Shown here in pieces: positions 7,389-16,149 of a stretch of 64,000 nt of DNA. The translations under genes were made by a program, and so were the position numbers. Under the pieces are notes generated by a model that was given only the letters and a program-made list of their open reading frames with translations, did no database searches and was not told where the DNA came from. The number at the start of each line of letters is the position of its first letter. Within the stretch, counting starts at the first letter, position 1. Source of the DNA: Pseudomonas sp. GGS8 (GTDB lineage: Bacteria > Pseudomonadota > Gammaproteobacteria > Pseudomonadales > Pseudomonadaceae); the NCBI RefSeq assembly GCF_024168645.1, contig NZ_JALJWF010000001.1:4901501-4965500 (forward strand). Reading direction: 5' to 3'.

Positions 7389-9259
7389 TGCGCGCAGCCC
7401 TCGCTGAGGGTGAGCGCGGGGTCGATGCGGGTGGACAGCCGTTGCAGCGCCTGCTCCATCCGCGCGGCATCGATTTCATGCAGGTCCACCGATTCGCCGA
7501 TCCGGCTGAGCATGGGGATGGAGAGTTTCCCGCCCAGGTGCTGACGGAATTCCTCCAGCCCGAGCAGAACCAGCGAGCGTCCCCGCGCATCTTTCAAGGT
7601 CAGTTCCGGCGGGCACAGGTTGAAGCCGAGCTTGAGCAGCAGGTTCAGAACCCGTTCGGTGTCGCCATCGCTCAACAGTCCCAGGGCATTGGCATAGAGT
7701 CCATCCAGGGCGATGCCCACCGCCACGGCTTCACCATGGCGCAGTCGGTGCTGGCTGAGGTTTTCCAGTTTGTGTGCCGCCCAGTGCCCGTAATCCAGTG
7801 GCCGTCCGTTACCGCGTTCGAAGGGGTCGCCGGCGCCGGTGATGTGCGCCAGGTGCAGTTCGGCGCAGCGGCGAATAGCATATCGACTGGCCGAGTGATC
7901 GAAGTGGGCGAGGGCGTCGGCCTGTAGCTCCATCCATTGGAAGAAGGCCTGGTCCTTGATCAGCGCCACCTTGACTGCCTCGGCCAGCCCGGCGATCTGG
8001 TCGCGGCGGGTAAGGCTGGTCAGCAGCTGAAAGTCGTTAATCACCGCGGTGGCGGGGTAGAAGGCCCCCAGCAGGTTTTTCTGGCCGAAGGCATTGATGC
8101 CGTTTTTCACACCGATGCCGGCGTCGTTCTGGGCCAGCACAGTGCTCGGGATGCGGATCAGGCGAATGCCACGGTGGAAGGTGGCACAGGCGTAGCCCAC
8201 CGCATCCAGCACCGCGCCGCCGCCCAAGGCCAGGACATAACAATGTCGGTCCAGCCCATGGTGCAACATGTCGCTGTAGAGCTGTTGCAACACCTGCGAG
8301 TCCTTGCTCAGTTCGCCGGCCGGCACCGCAATGGGTGCGGCCTGCAAGTGCAGGTCCGCCGCATGCGCGGCAAAGTAGGCATCGATCTGATCCAACAGGT
8401 GTGGGGCGCTTTGCAGCAGTTGTTCATCGGCGAACACCAGCACCGTCACCGGGCCGCGATGCTGGGCGGTGAGCTGACGGTGCAGACACGGATTGGACGG
8501 CTCGAACAGGTGATCGGTGAACACCACCGGGTAGTCGTAACGGACGTCGAAGCGCCCTCGCAGGGGGCCATCCGTGTCGTGTTTGCGCAAGGTCTTGAAC
8601 AGGCTGTACCCGGCGATAAACAGCCCCGGCAACACCATGCTGGCGAGGAGCGTCACCAGCAGCGCATTCTGCTCGACGAGGTAGATACCGATGGCACTGT
8701 AGGCCAGTGCCAGGCCGGCATTGGCCAAGGTGGTAACCCACAAAAATGCGCGCAGCGGATAACGCTGCATCCCGGCGGCCACCACTGAAGTTTCCGCCAA
8801 TACCGGCACGCCGCGCAGGCAGATCAACGACAGCGTACCCAGCTTGTATGCCAGCTGCCCCGGCTGGCGCTGATGCAGGCCCAGGCGACCGGACAGCAGA
8901 CGAAAGTAACCGGCCCCCAGCGCATAACCCAGCCCAGCGCCCAGGCACAGCCCCATGAAAATCACCAGATAGCCACCAACACCGCCCAGCATGGCCACGG
9001 CCAGCAGCGCGACCATGCTCGACGGCACTGGCAGCACCACGTCCAGCGCGAGCAGGGCGATCAGCAGCAGTGCCAGGTTGAGTTTCTGGGTGGGTGTGGA
9101 GGGCTGGTACAGGTTGAGATGGGTCAGGAAGTCCTGGATCTGTTGTTCGAACAACAGAAAACTGGCGATCACCAGGCCTGAGAAGCAAAGCAGTGACAGC
9201 CAGAAATGTCCGGCCGGCCCCTTTTGCGAGAACGCACGATACCCATGGCTGCGCTTCAT
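7385..9259 (-). CDS. eboD: VTT/DedA-like membrane domain fused to EboD 3-dehydroquinate synthase-like cyclase
   Basis: 624 residues from the ATG at 9259, which has an AGAGGGA Shine-Dalgarno; a TTG lies one codon earlier. Residues about 20-220 form a polytopic VTT (SNARE-associated, DedA-like) domain with VLPVPSS and LRGVPVLAETSVVAAG. Residues about 235-600 are a sugar-phosphate cyclase of the dehydroquinate synthase family: LALGGGAVLDAVGYACA for NAD binding, then AEAVK, HWAAHKLE and RHGEAVAVG, so the Zn ligands (Glu, His, His) and key Lys appear intact. EboD is normally a stand-alone cyclase; here it is tied to the membrane, upstream of UbiA-like EboC. First gene of the operon. The ring product is unknown. 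Confidence 0.88.
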   Translation of the reverse strand: MKRSHGYRAFSQKGPAGHFWLSLLCFSGLVIASFLLFEQQIQDFLTHLNLYQPSTPTQKLNLALLLIALLALDVVLPVPSSMVALLAVAMLGGVGGYLVIFMGLCLGAGLGYALGAGYFRLLSGRLGLHQRQPGQLAYKLGTLSLICLRGVPVLAETSVVAAGMQRYPLRAFLWVTTLANAGLALAYSAIGIYLVEQNALLVTLLASMVLPGLFIAGYSLFKTLRKHDTDGPLRGRFDVRYDYPVVFTDHLFEPSNPCLHRQLTAQHRGPVTVLVFADEQLLQSAPHLLDQIDAYFAAHAADLHLQAAPIAVPAGELSKDSQVLQQLYSDMLHHGLDRHCYVLALGGGAVLDAVGYACATFHRGIRLIRIPSTVLAQNDAGIGVKNGINAFGQKNLLGAFYPATAVINDFQLLTSLTRRDQIAGLAEAVKVALIKDQAFFQWMELQADALAHFDHSASRYAIRRCAELHLAHITGAGDPFERGNGRPLDYGHWAAHKLENLSQHRLRHGEAVAVGIALDGLYANALGLLSDGDTERVLNLLLKLGFNLCPPELTLKDARGRSLVLLGLEEFRQHLGGKLSIPMLSRIGESVDLHEIDAARMEQALQRLSTRIDPALTLSEGCAQ

Positions 9260-9712
9260 CAAGCATCCCTCTTTGTTGTTATGACTGATTCCGTGTCAGT
9301 AGTGATAAGCAGCGGCTGGTCGGTTTTAGATCAATAGACTCTCTCGCCTGAGGGGCTGGTTTATGTACGGTTTGGTTACGCCTGTAGAGATAGTTCTGAA
9401 CTTAGACGGTCGTTGTGTTTTTGCAAGGCGACCTGATGGCAATCTGATTTTTTTACCCGCGGCAGCTGCTACGCAAGTGCATCGCGGCGACGGGTGCCAC
9501 TGAGTCGATGTTAAAAAATGTTATTTTAAAAAAACACTTCACATAATCTGTTCATTGGTGGATTATCTGCTCAACCAGTGTCAAGCGATCGTAGCTGCCA
9601 TGGTGTTGGGCGATCTGCTGGCCATGCCGCCGGTGCCCACCTCTACATCGCGGCCTCGTCACCTGCGCTTTGTCGGCGTGGAACAGGTCGTTGCTTCCCT
9701 CAGGAGTACCCC
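9260..9712. promoter_or_regulatory. Divergent promoter region between ebo and tetronate operons
   Basis: No gene is seen in these 453 bases. The middle, about 9509-9550, is strongly AT-rich, unlike its surroundings. ATAATC at 9543-9548 and GATTAT at 9561-9566 make an inverted repeat with a 12-base gap, enclosing TGTTCATTGGTG. It lies about 150 bases before ltnD and is a candidate DeoR operator. The ltnD Shine-Dalgarno CAGGAG is at 9701-9706. On the other side, the eboD leader carries AGGGATG across its Shine-Dalgarno, a GGA motif that could be an Rsm target. Both assignments are inferences from pattern only. Confidence 0.5.
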
Positions 9713-10618
9713 ATGAATAACAAGAATGTCGGTGTTGTCGGTCTGGGCGCGATGGGGCTGGGCATTGCCCGCTCACTGTTGCGCAGTGGTTTCAATGTGC
9801 ATGCCTGTGATGTGCGTGCGCAGGTGACTGAACAGTTTGCCGGGGAGGGCGGCGTGGCATGTTCTTCACCCGCACAGATGGCCGCGGCGTGCGACGTGAT
9901 CATTACCGTGGTGGTGAACGCCGAGCAGACCGAAACCGTATTGTTTGGCGAGGGTGGCGCCGTCGCAGCGTTGCGCCCTGGCAGTTTGGTGATCGGTTGC
10001 GCCACCGTGGCCCCGACCTATGCTGTCGACTTGGGCCAGCGCCTGACCGCCCAAGGCTTGCTGTATCTGGATGCCCCGATCTCCGGTGGCGCGGCCAAGG
10101 CGGCCGCTGGTGAAATGACCATGATGACGTCCGGCCCGGCCGACGCTTACGCCAAGGCCGAAGCCGTCCTGGCAGGCATGGCCGGTAAGGTTTATCGCCT
10201 GGGCGACAGCCATGGCCTGGGTTCCAAGGTCAAGATCATCAACCAGCTGCTCGCCGGGGTGCACATCGCTGCTTCTGCCGAAGCCATGGCGTTGGGCCTG
10301 CGTGAAGGGGTCGATGCCGATGCACTTTACGAAGTGATCACCCACAGCGCCGGTAATTCCTGGATGTTCGAAAACCGCGTGCCGCACATTCTCAAGGCCG
10401 ATTACACGCCGTTGTCCGCGGTGGATATTTTCGTCAAGGACCTGGGCCTGGTGCTGGATACCGCCCGGGCCAGCAAATTTCCGCTGCCGCTGTCGGCCAC
10501 CGCTCACCAGATGTTCATGCAGGCTTCCAGTGCCGGCTTCGGGCGTGAGGACGACTCGGCGGTGATCAAGATTTTCCCCGGCATCGAGTTGCCGACTGCC
10601 AAGACCGAGCCGGTTTGA
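9713..10618 (+). CDS. ltnD: L-threonate dehydrogenase
   Basis: 301 residues of the beta-hydroxyacid dehydrogenase family. The ATG at 9713 follows CAGGAG and gives the normal N-terminal Rossmann motif GVVGLGAMGLGIARSLL. The substrate signature LDAPISGGAAKAAAG and the catalytic Lys in GSKVKIINQLLAG are present. By family and by the partner genes otnK, otnC and otnI it should oxidise L-threonate at C2 with NAD+. It heads a five-gene operon and is followed after 10 bases by otnK. A 3-hydroxyisobutyrate or tartronate semialdehyde reductase could look similar, but the neighbours decide the call. Confidence 0.88.
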   Translation: MNNKNVGVVGLGAMGLGIARSLLRSGFNVHACDVRAQVTEQFAGEGGVACSSPAQMAAACDVIITVVVNAEQTETVLFGEGGAVAALRPGSLVIGCATVAPTYAVDLGQRLTAQGLLYLDAPISGGAAKAAAGEMTMMTSGPADAYAKAEAVLAGMAGKVYRLGDSHGLGSKVKIINQLLAGVHIAASAEAMALGLREGVDADALYEVITHSAGNSWMFENRVPHILKADYTPLSAVDIFVKDLGLVLDTARASKFPLPLSATAHQMFMQASSAGFGREDDSAVIKIFPGIELPTAKTEPV

Positions 10619-10628
10619 GGAACGCCCA

Positions 10629-11921
10629 ATGAACACAACCCCTGCACGGCCCTTGCTGGGCTGCATCGCCGACGATTTCACCGGCGCCACGGACCTTGCC
10701 AACATGCTGGTGCGCGGCGGTATGCGCACCGTGCAAAGCATCGGCATTCCGCGCAGCGAAGTGGCGGCCGGGCTTGATGCCGATGCGATCGTCATCGCCC
10801 TGAAGTCGCGTACCCTTCCAGTCGCCGAAGCAGTCGAGCAGTCCCTCGCCGCGCTGGCCTGGCTGCGTGAGCAAGGTTGCGAACAGATTTTCTTCAAGTA
10901 CTGCTCGACGTTCGATTCCACCGGCGCCGGCAATATCGGCCAGGTCAGCGAAGCACTGCTGGCGGCGCTGGGCAGCGACTTCACCCTGGCGTGCCCGGCG
11001 TTTCCGGAGAATGGCCGGACAATTTTTCGCGGCCACTTGTTCGTGCAGGATCAGCTGTTGAGCGAGTCGGGCATGCAGCATCACCCGCTGACGCCGATGA
11101 CCGATGCCAACCTGGTTCGGGTGCTGCAATCGCAGACGCGTCTGAACGTTGGCCTGTTGCGTTACGACACCATCGCCCAAGGGGCCGAGCAAGTACGCGG
11201 GCGCATCGCCGAGCTGCGGGCCCAAGGTGTCGGCATGGCGATTGCCGATGCTTTGTCGGACCAGGATCTGTACACCCTCGGCACCGCCTGCGCCGACTTA
11301 CCGTTGCTCACCGGTGGTTCGGGGCTGGCCCTGGGCTTGCCGGAAAACTTCCGTCGCGCCGGAAAACTGCGGGACCTCGATGCCTCGAAACTCCCGGCAG
11401 TATCGGGCGGTGAAGTGGTGTTGGCCGGCAGCGCGTCGATCGCTACCAATGGGCAAGTGGCGGCCTGGCTCGAAACCGGTCGTCCAGCGCTACGGATTGA
11501 TCCGTTGGCCCTGGCGGCGGGTGAACCGGTGGTTGCCCAGGCCGTGGCGTTCGCCAAGGGCCATGAAGAAACCGTATTGATCTACGCCACCAGTTCGCCG
11601 GATGAGGTCAAGGCGGTGCAACAGCAGCTCGGTGTCGAACAGGCCGGCAGCCTGGTGGAAAACGCGTTTGGCGAAATAGCCCAAGGCTTGCGTCAAAGCG
11701 GCGTGCGGCGCTTCGTGATCGCCGGCGGTGAAACTTCGGGCGCGGTGGTTCAGGCGCTGGGTGTGCAACTGCTGCAGATCGGCGCGCAGATCGATCCGGG
11801 TGTGCCGGCGACGGTCAGCAGCACCGATGAGCCTCTGGCGCTGGCGCTCAAGTCGGGCAACTTCGGTGCTCGGGATTTCTTCAGCAAAGCCTTGAAGCAA
11901 CTGGCGGAGGGTGTTTCGTGA
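10629..11921 (+). CDS. otnK: 3-oxo-tetronate kinase (DUF1537/four-carbon acid sugar kinase)
   Basis: 430 residues of the four-carbon acid sugar kinase family. The N-terminal substrate domain starts LLGCIADDFTGATDLANMLV, the hallmark of this family. The C-terminal nucleotide-binding domain has FVIAGGETSGAVVQALG and ends with SGNFGARDFF. OtnK phosphorylates 3-oxo-tetronate to its 4-phosphate in threonate and erythronate catabolism. The stop overlaps the start of otnC by four bases (GTGA). Cytoplasmic. The family is well established and the operon composition is exactly that of the described tetronate pathway. Confidence 0.93.
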   Translation: MNTTPARPLLGCIADDFTGATDLANMLVRGGMRTVQSIGIPRSEVAAGLDADAIVIALKSRTLPVAEAVEQSLAALAWLREQGCEQIFFKYCSTFDSTGAGNIGQVSEALLAALGSDFTLACPAFPENGRTIFRGHLFVQDQLLSESGMQHHPLTPMTDANLVRVLQSQTRLNVGLLRYDTIAQGAEQVRGRIAELRAQGVGMAIADALSDQDLYTLGTACADLPLLTGGSGLALGLPENFRRAGKLRDLDASKLPAVSGGEVVLAGSASIATNGQVAAWLETGRPALRIDPLALAAGEPVVAQAVAFAKGHEETVLIYATSSPDEVKAVQQQLGVEQAGSLVENAFGEIAQGLRQSGVRRFVIAGGETSGAVVQALGVQLLQIGAQIDPGVPATVSSTDEPLALALKSGNFGARDFFSKALKQLAEGVS

Positions 11922-12556
11922 GTAATGAAAATGCCTTGCGCGAAGAAATCTGCGACGTTGGCCGCAGCCTTTATGAGCGCGGTTACACCGTCGGCAGCGC
12001 CGGCAATATCAGCGCACGGCTGGATGACGGCTGGCTGATCACGCCGACTGACGTGTGCCTCGGTCGCCTCGATCCGGCGACCATCGCCAAGGTCAATCTG
12101 GCCGGTGAATGGGTCTCCGGTGACAAGCCGTCGAAGACATTGGCGCTGCATCGCCAGGTCTACGACCGCAACCCGAGTGTCGGTGGCGTGGTGCATACCC
12201 ACTCCACTCATCTGGTGGCATTGACCCTGGCGGGTGTCTGGCAGCCGAACGACATCCTGCCGCCACTGACGCCGTATCAGGTGATGAAAGTCGGGCATAT
12301 CCCGTTGATCAGCTACCAGCGTCCCGGCTCGCCAAAGGTTGCCGAACAGGTCGCACAACTGGCCAACAGCGTTCGCGGCGTGATGCTCGAACGGCTGGGG
12401 CCGGTGGTCTGGGAGAGTTCGGTGTCCAGAGCCAGCTACGCCCTGGAAGAACTCGAAGAAACCGCGCGGTTGTGGCTGATGAGCAATCCCAAGCCCGACC
12501 CGCTCGACCAGACAGCACTGGACGAGCTGCGAGCGGCCTTCGGCGCGCAGTGGTAG
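11918..12556 (+). CDS. otnC: 3-oxo-tetronate 4-phosphate decarboxylase
   Basis: 212 residues of the class II aldolase/adducin family. It starts at GTG 11918, coupled to otnK. The zinc-binding HTHSTH motif at about residues 88-93 and the N-terminal GYTVGSAGNISARLDDG phosphate-binding loop are intact. The enzyme decarboxylates 3-oxo-tetronate 4-phosphate to dihydroxyacetone phosphate, feeding glycolysis. Fuculose-phosphate aldolase relatives look alike; the pairing with otnK decides the call. A 204-base gap with no gene follows before the permease. Confidence 0.9.
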   Translation: MSNENALREEICDVGRSLYERGYTVGSAGNISARLDDGWLITPTDVCLGRLDPATIAKVNLAGEWVSGDKPSKTLALHRQVYDRNPSVGGVVHTHSTHLVALTLAGVWQPNDILPPLTPYQVMKVGHIPLISYQRPGSPKVAEQVAQLANSVRGVMLERLGPVVWESSVSRASYALEELEETARLWLMSNPKPDPLDQTALDELRAAFGAQW

Positions 12557-12760
12557 GGCGCTGACTTTTCTTCAAACGATAGAACACGAAAGACCGATAA
12601 AGCGGGCCCTGTTCGGGAGACGTGCAGCGACTCCCACGACCCCGGCTTGCCTGAAAAATACAATAACAAGAGGACATCCAGGCATGACTCACCTTCACTG
12701 CGGCATTTTCAGACCCGGTTGCAGCACCCTTGTGTTCAGCCGGCGCGGAGGGCTTGTGAA

Positions 12761-14221
12761 ATGAGCCCGTTAATCTTGATGGTTACCGCGGGGCTAGGGA
12801 TCGCTCTGTTGTTGTTTCTGGTGCTCAAGTACAAGTTCCAGCCGTTCGTGGCGTTGATGCTGGTGAGCATTCTGGTGGCGCTGGTGGCCGGGGTGAAGCC
12901 GGCTGATCTGGTCGCCACCATCGAAGGCGGCATGGGCAAGACCCTGGGTCATATCGCGATCATCATTGCCCTGGGCGCGATGATCGGGCGGATCATCGAA
13001 CTCTCCGGCGGCGCCGAGGCGCTGGCCAAGACGCTGATCAGCCGTTTCGGCAATCGACGCACGCCGCTGGCGCTGACGATTGCCGGGTTCATGGTCGGAG
13101 TACCGGTGTTCTTCGAGGTCGGCGTGATCATCCTGATGCCGCTGGCCTATGGCGTCGCTCGCAGTGCGCGCAAGCCGCTGTTGGTGTTCGCGTTGCCGAT
13201 GTGTGCGGCGTTGCTGACTGTACACGCCTTCCTGCCGCCGCATCCGGGGGCGGTGGCCGCTGCCAGCCAGTTGGGCGCCGACCTCGGTCGTGTGTTGATG
13301 TTCGGCCTGCCGTTGACCGCGTTCCTTTGCTATGTCGGCTACCGCGTGGCCGGGCGTATGACCCGTCGGGTGTACCCGATGACCGACGATATCCGCGCCG
13401 AAGTCTATGGCCCGCATGTCACCAACGAGGATCTGGCCGCCTGGGCCAATGGCAACGGCAAGAGCGCCGAACGAGCGGCCGTGGCCGCATCGCACATGGG
13501 CCTGGAAGAGGCTACCAGCAGCATTGTCTCGAAGTTGCCGCCGGCGCCAGCACCGGGATTCGGGATGATCGTCAGCCTGATCGCGTTACCGATTATTTTG
13601 ATTCTGCTGGGGACACTGTCCAACTCGTTGCTGCCGGCCGACTCGGTCCTGCGCGGCATCATGACCGTACTCGGTGCGCCATTGGTGGCGTTGCTGATTG
13701 ATACCTTGCTGTGTGCCTGGTTGCTGGGCTCGCGTCGGGGCTGGAGCCGTACTCAGGTGTCTGACGTGATCGGTTCGGCCTTGCCGGGTGTGGCCATGGT
13801 GATTCTGATTGCCGGCGCCGGCGGTGTGTTCGGCAAGGTGCTGGTGGACACCGGCATCGGCGCCGTCGTCTCCGATTTGCTGCGCACCACCGGTCTGCCG
13901 GTGCTCGCGCTGGGCTTTCTGCTGACCATGCTGCTGCGTGCGGTTCAGGGTTCGACCACGGTGGCGTTGGTGACCACTGCCGGCATCATCAGCCCGCTGA
14001 TCGCGACCCTCAACCTCACGGCGAACCACATGGCGCTGCTGTGCCTGGCCATGGGCGGTGGCGGGTTGGCCATGTCCCACATCAATGATGCCGGTTACTG
14101 GATCTTCACCAAACTGTCCGGGCTGAACGTGGCCGACGGCCTGCGCACCTGGACCGTGCTGACCACCTTGCTCGGCACGTTGGGTTTCGGTATTACCTTG
14201 CTGATCTGGCCGTTTGTCTAA
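12761..14221 (+). CDS. GntP-family permease, probable tetronate importer
   Basis: 486 residues from the ATG at 12761, which has a GCGGAG Shine-Dalgarno; the frame opens earlier, at 12647, but that extension is not membrane-like. About twelve hydrophobic spans and the gluconate-permease hallmarks are seen: GGMGKTLGHIAIIIALGAMIG, GVPVFFEVGVIILMPL, HAFLPPHPG and RAVQGSTTVALVTTAG. GntP proteins carry gluconate and related sugar acids by proton symport. Its place between otnC and otnI makes L-threonate or a related four-carbon acid the likely substrate. The 204 bases upstream (12557-12760) hold no gene I can support. Confidence 0.87.
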   Translation: MSPLILMVTAGLGIALLLFLVLKYKFQPFVALMLVSILVALVAGVKPADLVATIEGGMGKTLGHIAIIIALGAMIGRIIELSGGAEALAKTLISRFGNRRTPLALTIAGFMVGVPVFFEVGVIILMPLAYGVARSARKPLLVFALPMCAALLTVHAFLPPHPGAVAAASQLGADLGRVLMFGLPLTAFLCYVGYRVAGRMTRRVYPMTDDIRAEVYGPHVTNEDLAAWANGNGKSAERAAVAASHMGLEEATSSIVSKLPPAPAPGFGMIVSLIALPIILILLGTLSNSLLPADSVLRGIMTVLGAPLVALLIDTLLCAWLLGSRRGWSRTQVSDVIGSALPGVAMVILIAGAGGVFGKVLVDTGIGAVVSDLLRTTGLPVLALGFLLTMLLRAVQGSTTVALVTTAGIISPLIATLNLTANHMALLCLAMGGGGLAMSHINDAGYWIFTKLSGLNVADGLRTWTVLTTLLGTLGFGITLLIWPFV

Positions 14222-14242
14222 CCTTCTGTCCAAGGAGCTACC

Positions 14243-15025
14243 ATGCCTCGTTTTGCTGCCAACCTCAGCATGCTCTATCCGGAACATGAGTTTCTGGATC
14301 GCTTCGCCGCCGCGGCCGCCGATGGTTTCGAAGCGGTGGAGTACCTGTTTCCCTACGACTACAGCGCCCAGGAACTCAAACAGCGCTTGAGCGATAACGG
14401 TCTGGTGCAAGCACTGTTCAACGCACCGCCCGGCGATTGGGCGGCGGGCGAGCGGGGCACGGTGTCGTTGCCGGGCCGGGAGAGTGAGTTTCGCAGCGGT
14501 TTCGATCGCGCACTGGAATACGCCGCCGTGCTGGGCAACTCGCGCATCCATGTGATAGCCGGGTTGCTGCCGTCGGAAAGCGATCGACCACGGCATCACG
14601 GTGTGTACCTGGAGAATCTCGCATACGCCACCGCGCAGGCCGCCAAGGCTGGCATCACGGTGCTGCTGGAACCGATCAACACACGCGACATGCCGGGCTT
14701 TTTCCTCAACCGCCAGGATCAGGCCCAGGCCATCTGCAAGGAAGTGGGCGCCAGTAACCTGAAGGTTCAGTTCGACTGTTACCACTGCCAGATCGTCGAA
14801 GGTGACCTGGCCACTAAACTGCGTCGGGACTTCGCCGGCATCGGTCATATCCAGATCGCCGGCGTACCGGATCGACATGAGCCGGACCTGGGCGAAGTCA
14901 ACTATCCCTACCTGTTCGAGTTGATCGACCAGTTGGGTTATGACGGCTGGGTAGGGTGCGAATACCGGCCCCGTGGCAACACGTCGGCCGGCCTGCAGTG
15001 GTTGCGTGACTGGAAGGCGCGCTAA
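14243..15025 (+). CDS. otnI: 2-oxo-tetronate isomerase (hydroxypyruvate isomerase family)
   Basis: 260 residues of the Hyi/xylose-isomerase-like TIM barrel family, starting with AAGGAG seven bases before the ATG. Family features are [21 protein letters not shown], the metal-binding Glu in [28 protein letters not shown], and the second Glu in [10 protein letters not shown]. In this operon it should convert the 2-oxo acid made by LtnD into 3-oxo-tetronate, the substrate of OtnK. Hydroxypyruvate isomerase is the alternative name for the family. It is the last gene of the operon; its end nearly meets the convergent DeoR gene, with four bases between them. Confidence 0.88.
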   Translation: MPRFAANLSMLYPEHEFLDRFAAAAADGFEAVEYLFPYDYSAQELKQRLSDNGLVQALFNAPPGDWAAGERGTVSLPGRESEFRSGFDRALEYAAVLGNSRIHVIAGLLPSESDRPRHHGVYLENLAYATAQAAKAGITVLLEPINTRDMPGFFLNRQDQAQAICKEVGASNLKVQFDCYHCQIVEGDLATKLRRDFAGIGHIQIAGVPDRHEPDLGEVNYPYLFELIDQLGYDGWVGCEYRPRGNTSAGLQWLRDWKAR

Positions 15026-15029
15026 CGCC

Positions 15030-15848
15030 TTACAGGTTGTTGTCGGAGGGCAACAGCAGTTCGACGCCTTGCTTGCGGATGCTATCAGCCGCGGCAGGAG
15101 TCAGCGCGTCGTCGCTGAGGATGATGTCGAACTGCTCGAGCCCGGCGATCCGGTACATGCTGAATGTGCCGTACTTCGAACTGCTGGCCACCAGCACCAC
15201 TTGTGAGGCCGATTGCATCGCGACTTGCTTGACCTCCACCTTCAGCGCCGAAGGCGTGGTGAGGCCGCGACGCAAATCCCAGGAGCTGGTGGAGATGAAG
15301 GCGATATCGGTGACGATCTGGCGCAAGGTGGCCACCGCCAGCCCGCCCACGCACGATTGATTCGAATGATCCAACTGCCCGCCAGTGTGAATCACCGTGA
15401 CATGGGGCGCATCGATCAGCGCCTGGACAATCCCGAAGTCGTTGGTCACCACGGTCATGCCGGACAGCGCCTTGATATACGGGACGATTTCCAGGGTGCT
15501 CGTCCCTGCATCCAGATAAACCGTCATATCAGCATGCAGCAGGCGTGCGGCCAGTTTTGCCATCGCCTGCTTCTGCGGCAACTCGACCACCGCCTTGAAC
15601 TGATGGCTGGGCTCGCTGTGGAGCTGGCTGGCGATTCGCACGCCGCCAGTGACCGAGTAAGCGCGGCCTTCCTGTTCGAGCAGCGCGATATCGCGGCGGA
15701 TAGTCATGTGCGAACAATCGAACATTTCCATCAACTGATGAACGCTTAGCACCTGATGCTTGCGCAATTGGCGCAGCATCAATTCACGGCGCTGTTCAGG
15801 AATCATCGGTGCGCCGCTGTCGGCGGCGATGTCCTTTTGACTAGGCAT
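15030..15848 (-). CDS. DeoR-family transcriptional regulator of the tetronate operon
   Basis: 272 residues from the ATG at 15848, which has TGGAG upstream; the frame runs on to 15896. The N-terminal helix-turn-helix is typical of DeoR: RRELMLRQLRKHQVLSVHQL, MFDCSHMTIRRDIALLEQEG. The C-terminal sugar-phosphate sensor has TVYLDAGTSTLEIV and ALIDAPHVTVIHTGG. Such proteins are usually repressors released by a sugar phosphate made in the pathway they control. Convergent orientation right behind otnI points to the ltnD-otnI operon as target. It could also act on the operon starting at 16150, because an inverted repeat lies 118 bases beyond its start. Confidence 0.85.
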   Translation of the reverse strand: MPSQKDIAADSGAPMIPEQRRELMLRQLRKHQVLSVHQLMEMFDCSHMTIRRDIALLEQEGRAYSVTGGVRIASQLHSEPSHQFKAVVELPQKQAMAKLAARLLHADMTVYLDAGTSTLEIVPYIKALSGMTVVTNDFGIVQALIDAPHVTVIHTGGQLDHSNQSCVGGLAVATLRQIVTDIAFISTSSWDLRRGLTTPSALKVEVKQVAMQSASQVVLVASSSKYGTFSMYRIAGLEQFDIILSDDALTPAAADSIRKQGVELLLPSDNNL

Positions 15849-15965
15849 TCGGGCTCCAGAGTGAAGAAATCCGCAGACAAGGAAAGCGGGACCCACATAG
15901 TAGCGAATCTACAGTAAAGGAACGAGTTGTGCGGATCACTGTTCTGGTGGCGGCAGCCTCAATTC

Positions 15966-15989
15966 TTAGTTCATGATTTTCTGAACTAA
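15966..15989. promoter_or_regulatory. Perfect inverted repeat, candidate operator
   Basis: TTAGTTCA and TGAACTAA are exact inverted 8-base arms around an 8-base spacer. It sits in the 301-base gap between the DeoR gene and the divergent TIM-barrel gene, which holds no other feature I can support. A repressor site for either gene is likely. The half-site TTCA recurs in the region before ltnD. The binding protein is inferred, not shown. Confidence 0.55.
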
Positions 15990-16149
15990 CTATTTGCTGC
16001 AGCCTATTCAATCGCTTGTCGCCATAGCCTTAGGATTCGTCACACGGGACCGCAGCCAGCAGAGCAGCGGCCCGCAGCACCCCCTTTCGACTGCCCAGTA
16101 ACGCCGTCAGCCCAAACAGCTGGAGGCCTGACGCAGCCGAGAGGAATGC

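Noticed and set aside
7385..9259. Housekeeping aroB (3-dehydroquinate synthase of the shikimate pathway)
   Set aside because: The fusion to a VTT domain, the neighbours eboC-A-B-E-F and sequence divergence point to the ebo cyclase, not AroB.
13586..14878. Minus-strand open frame of 430 codons across the permease and otnI genes
   Set aside because: It spans two real genes on the other strand and is extremely rich in Gln, His and Arg, typical of a shadow frame.
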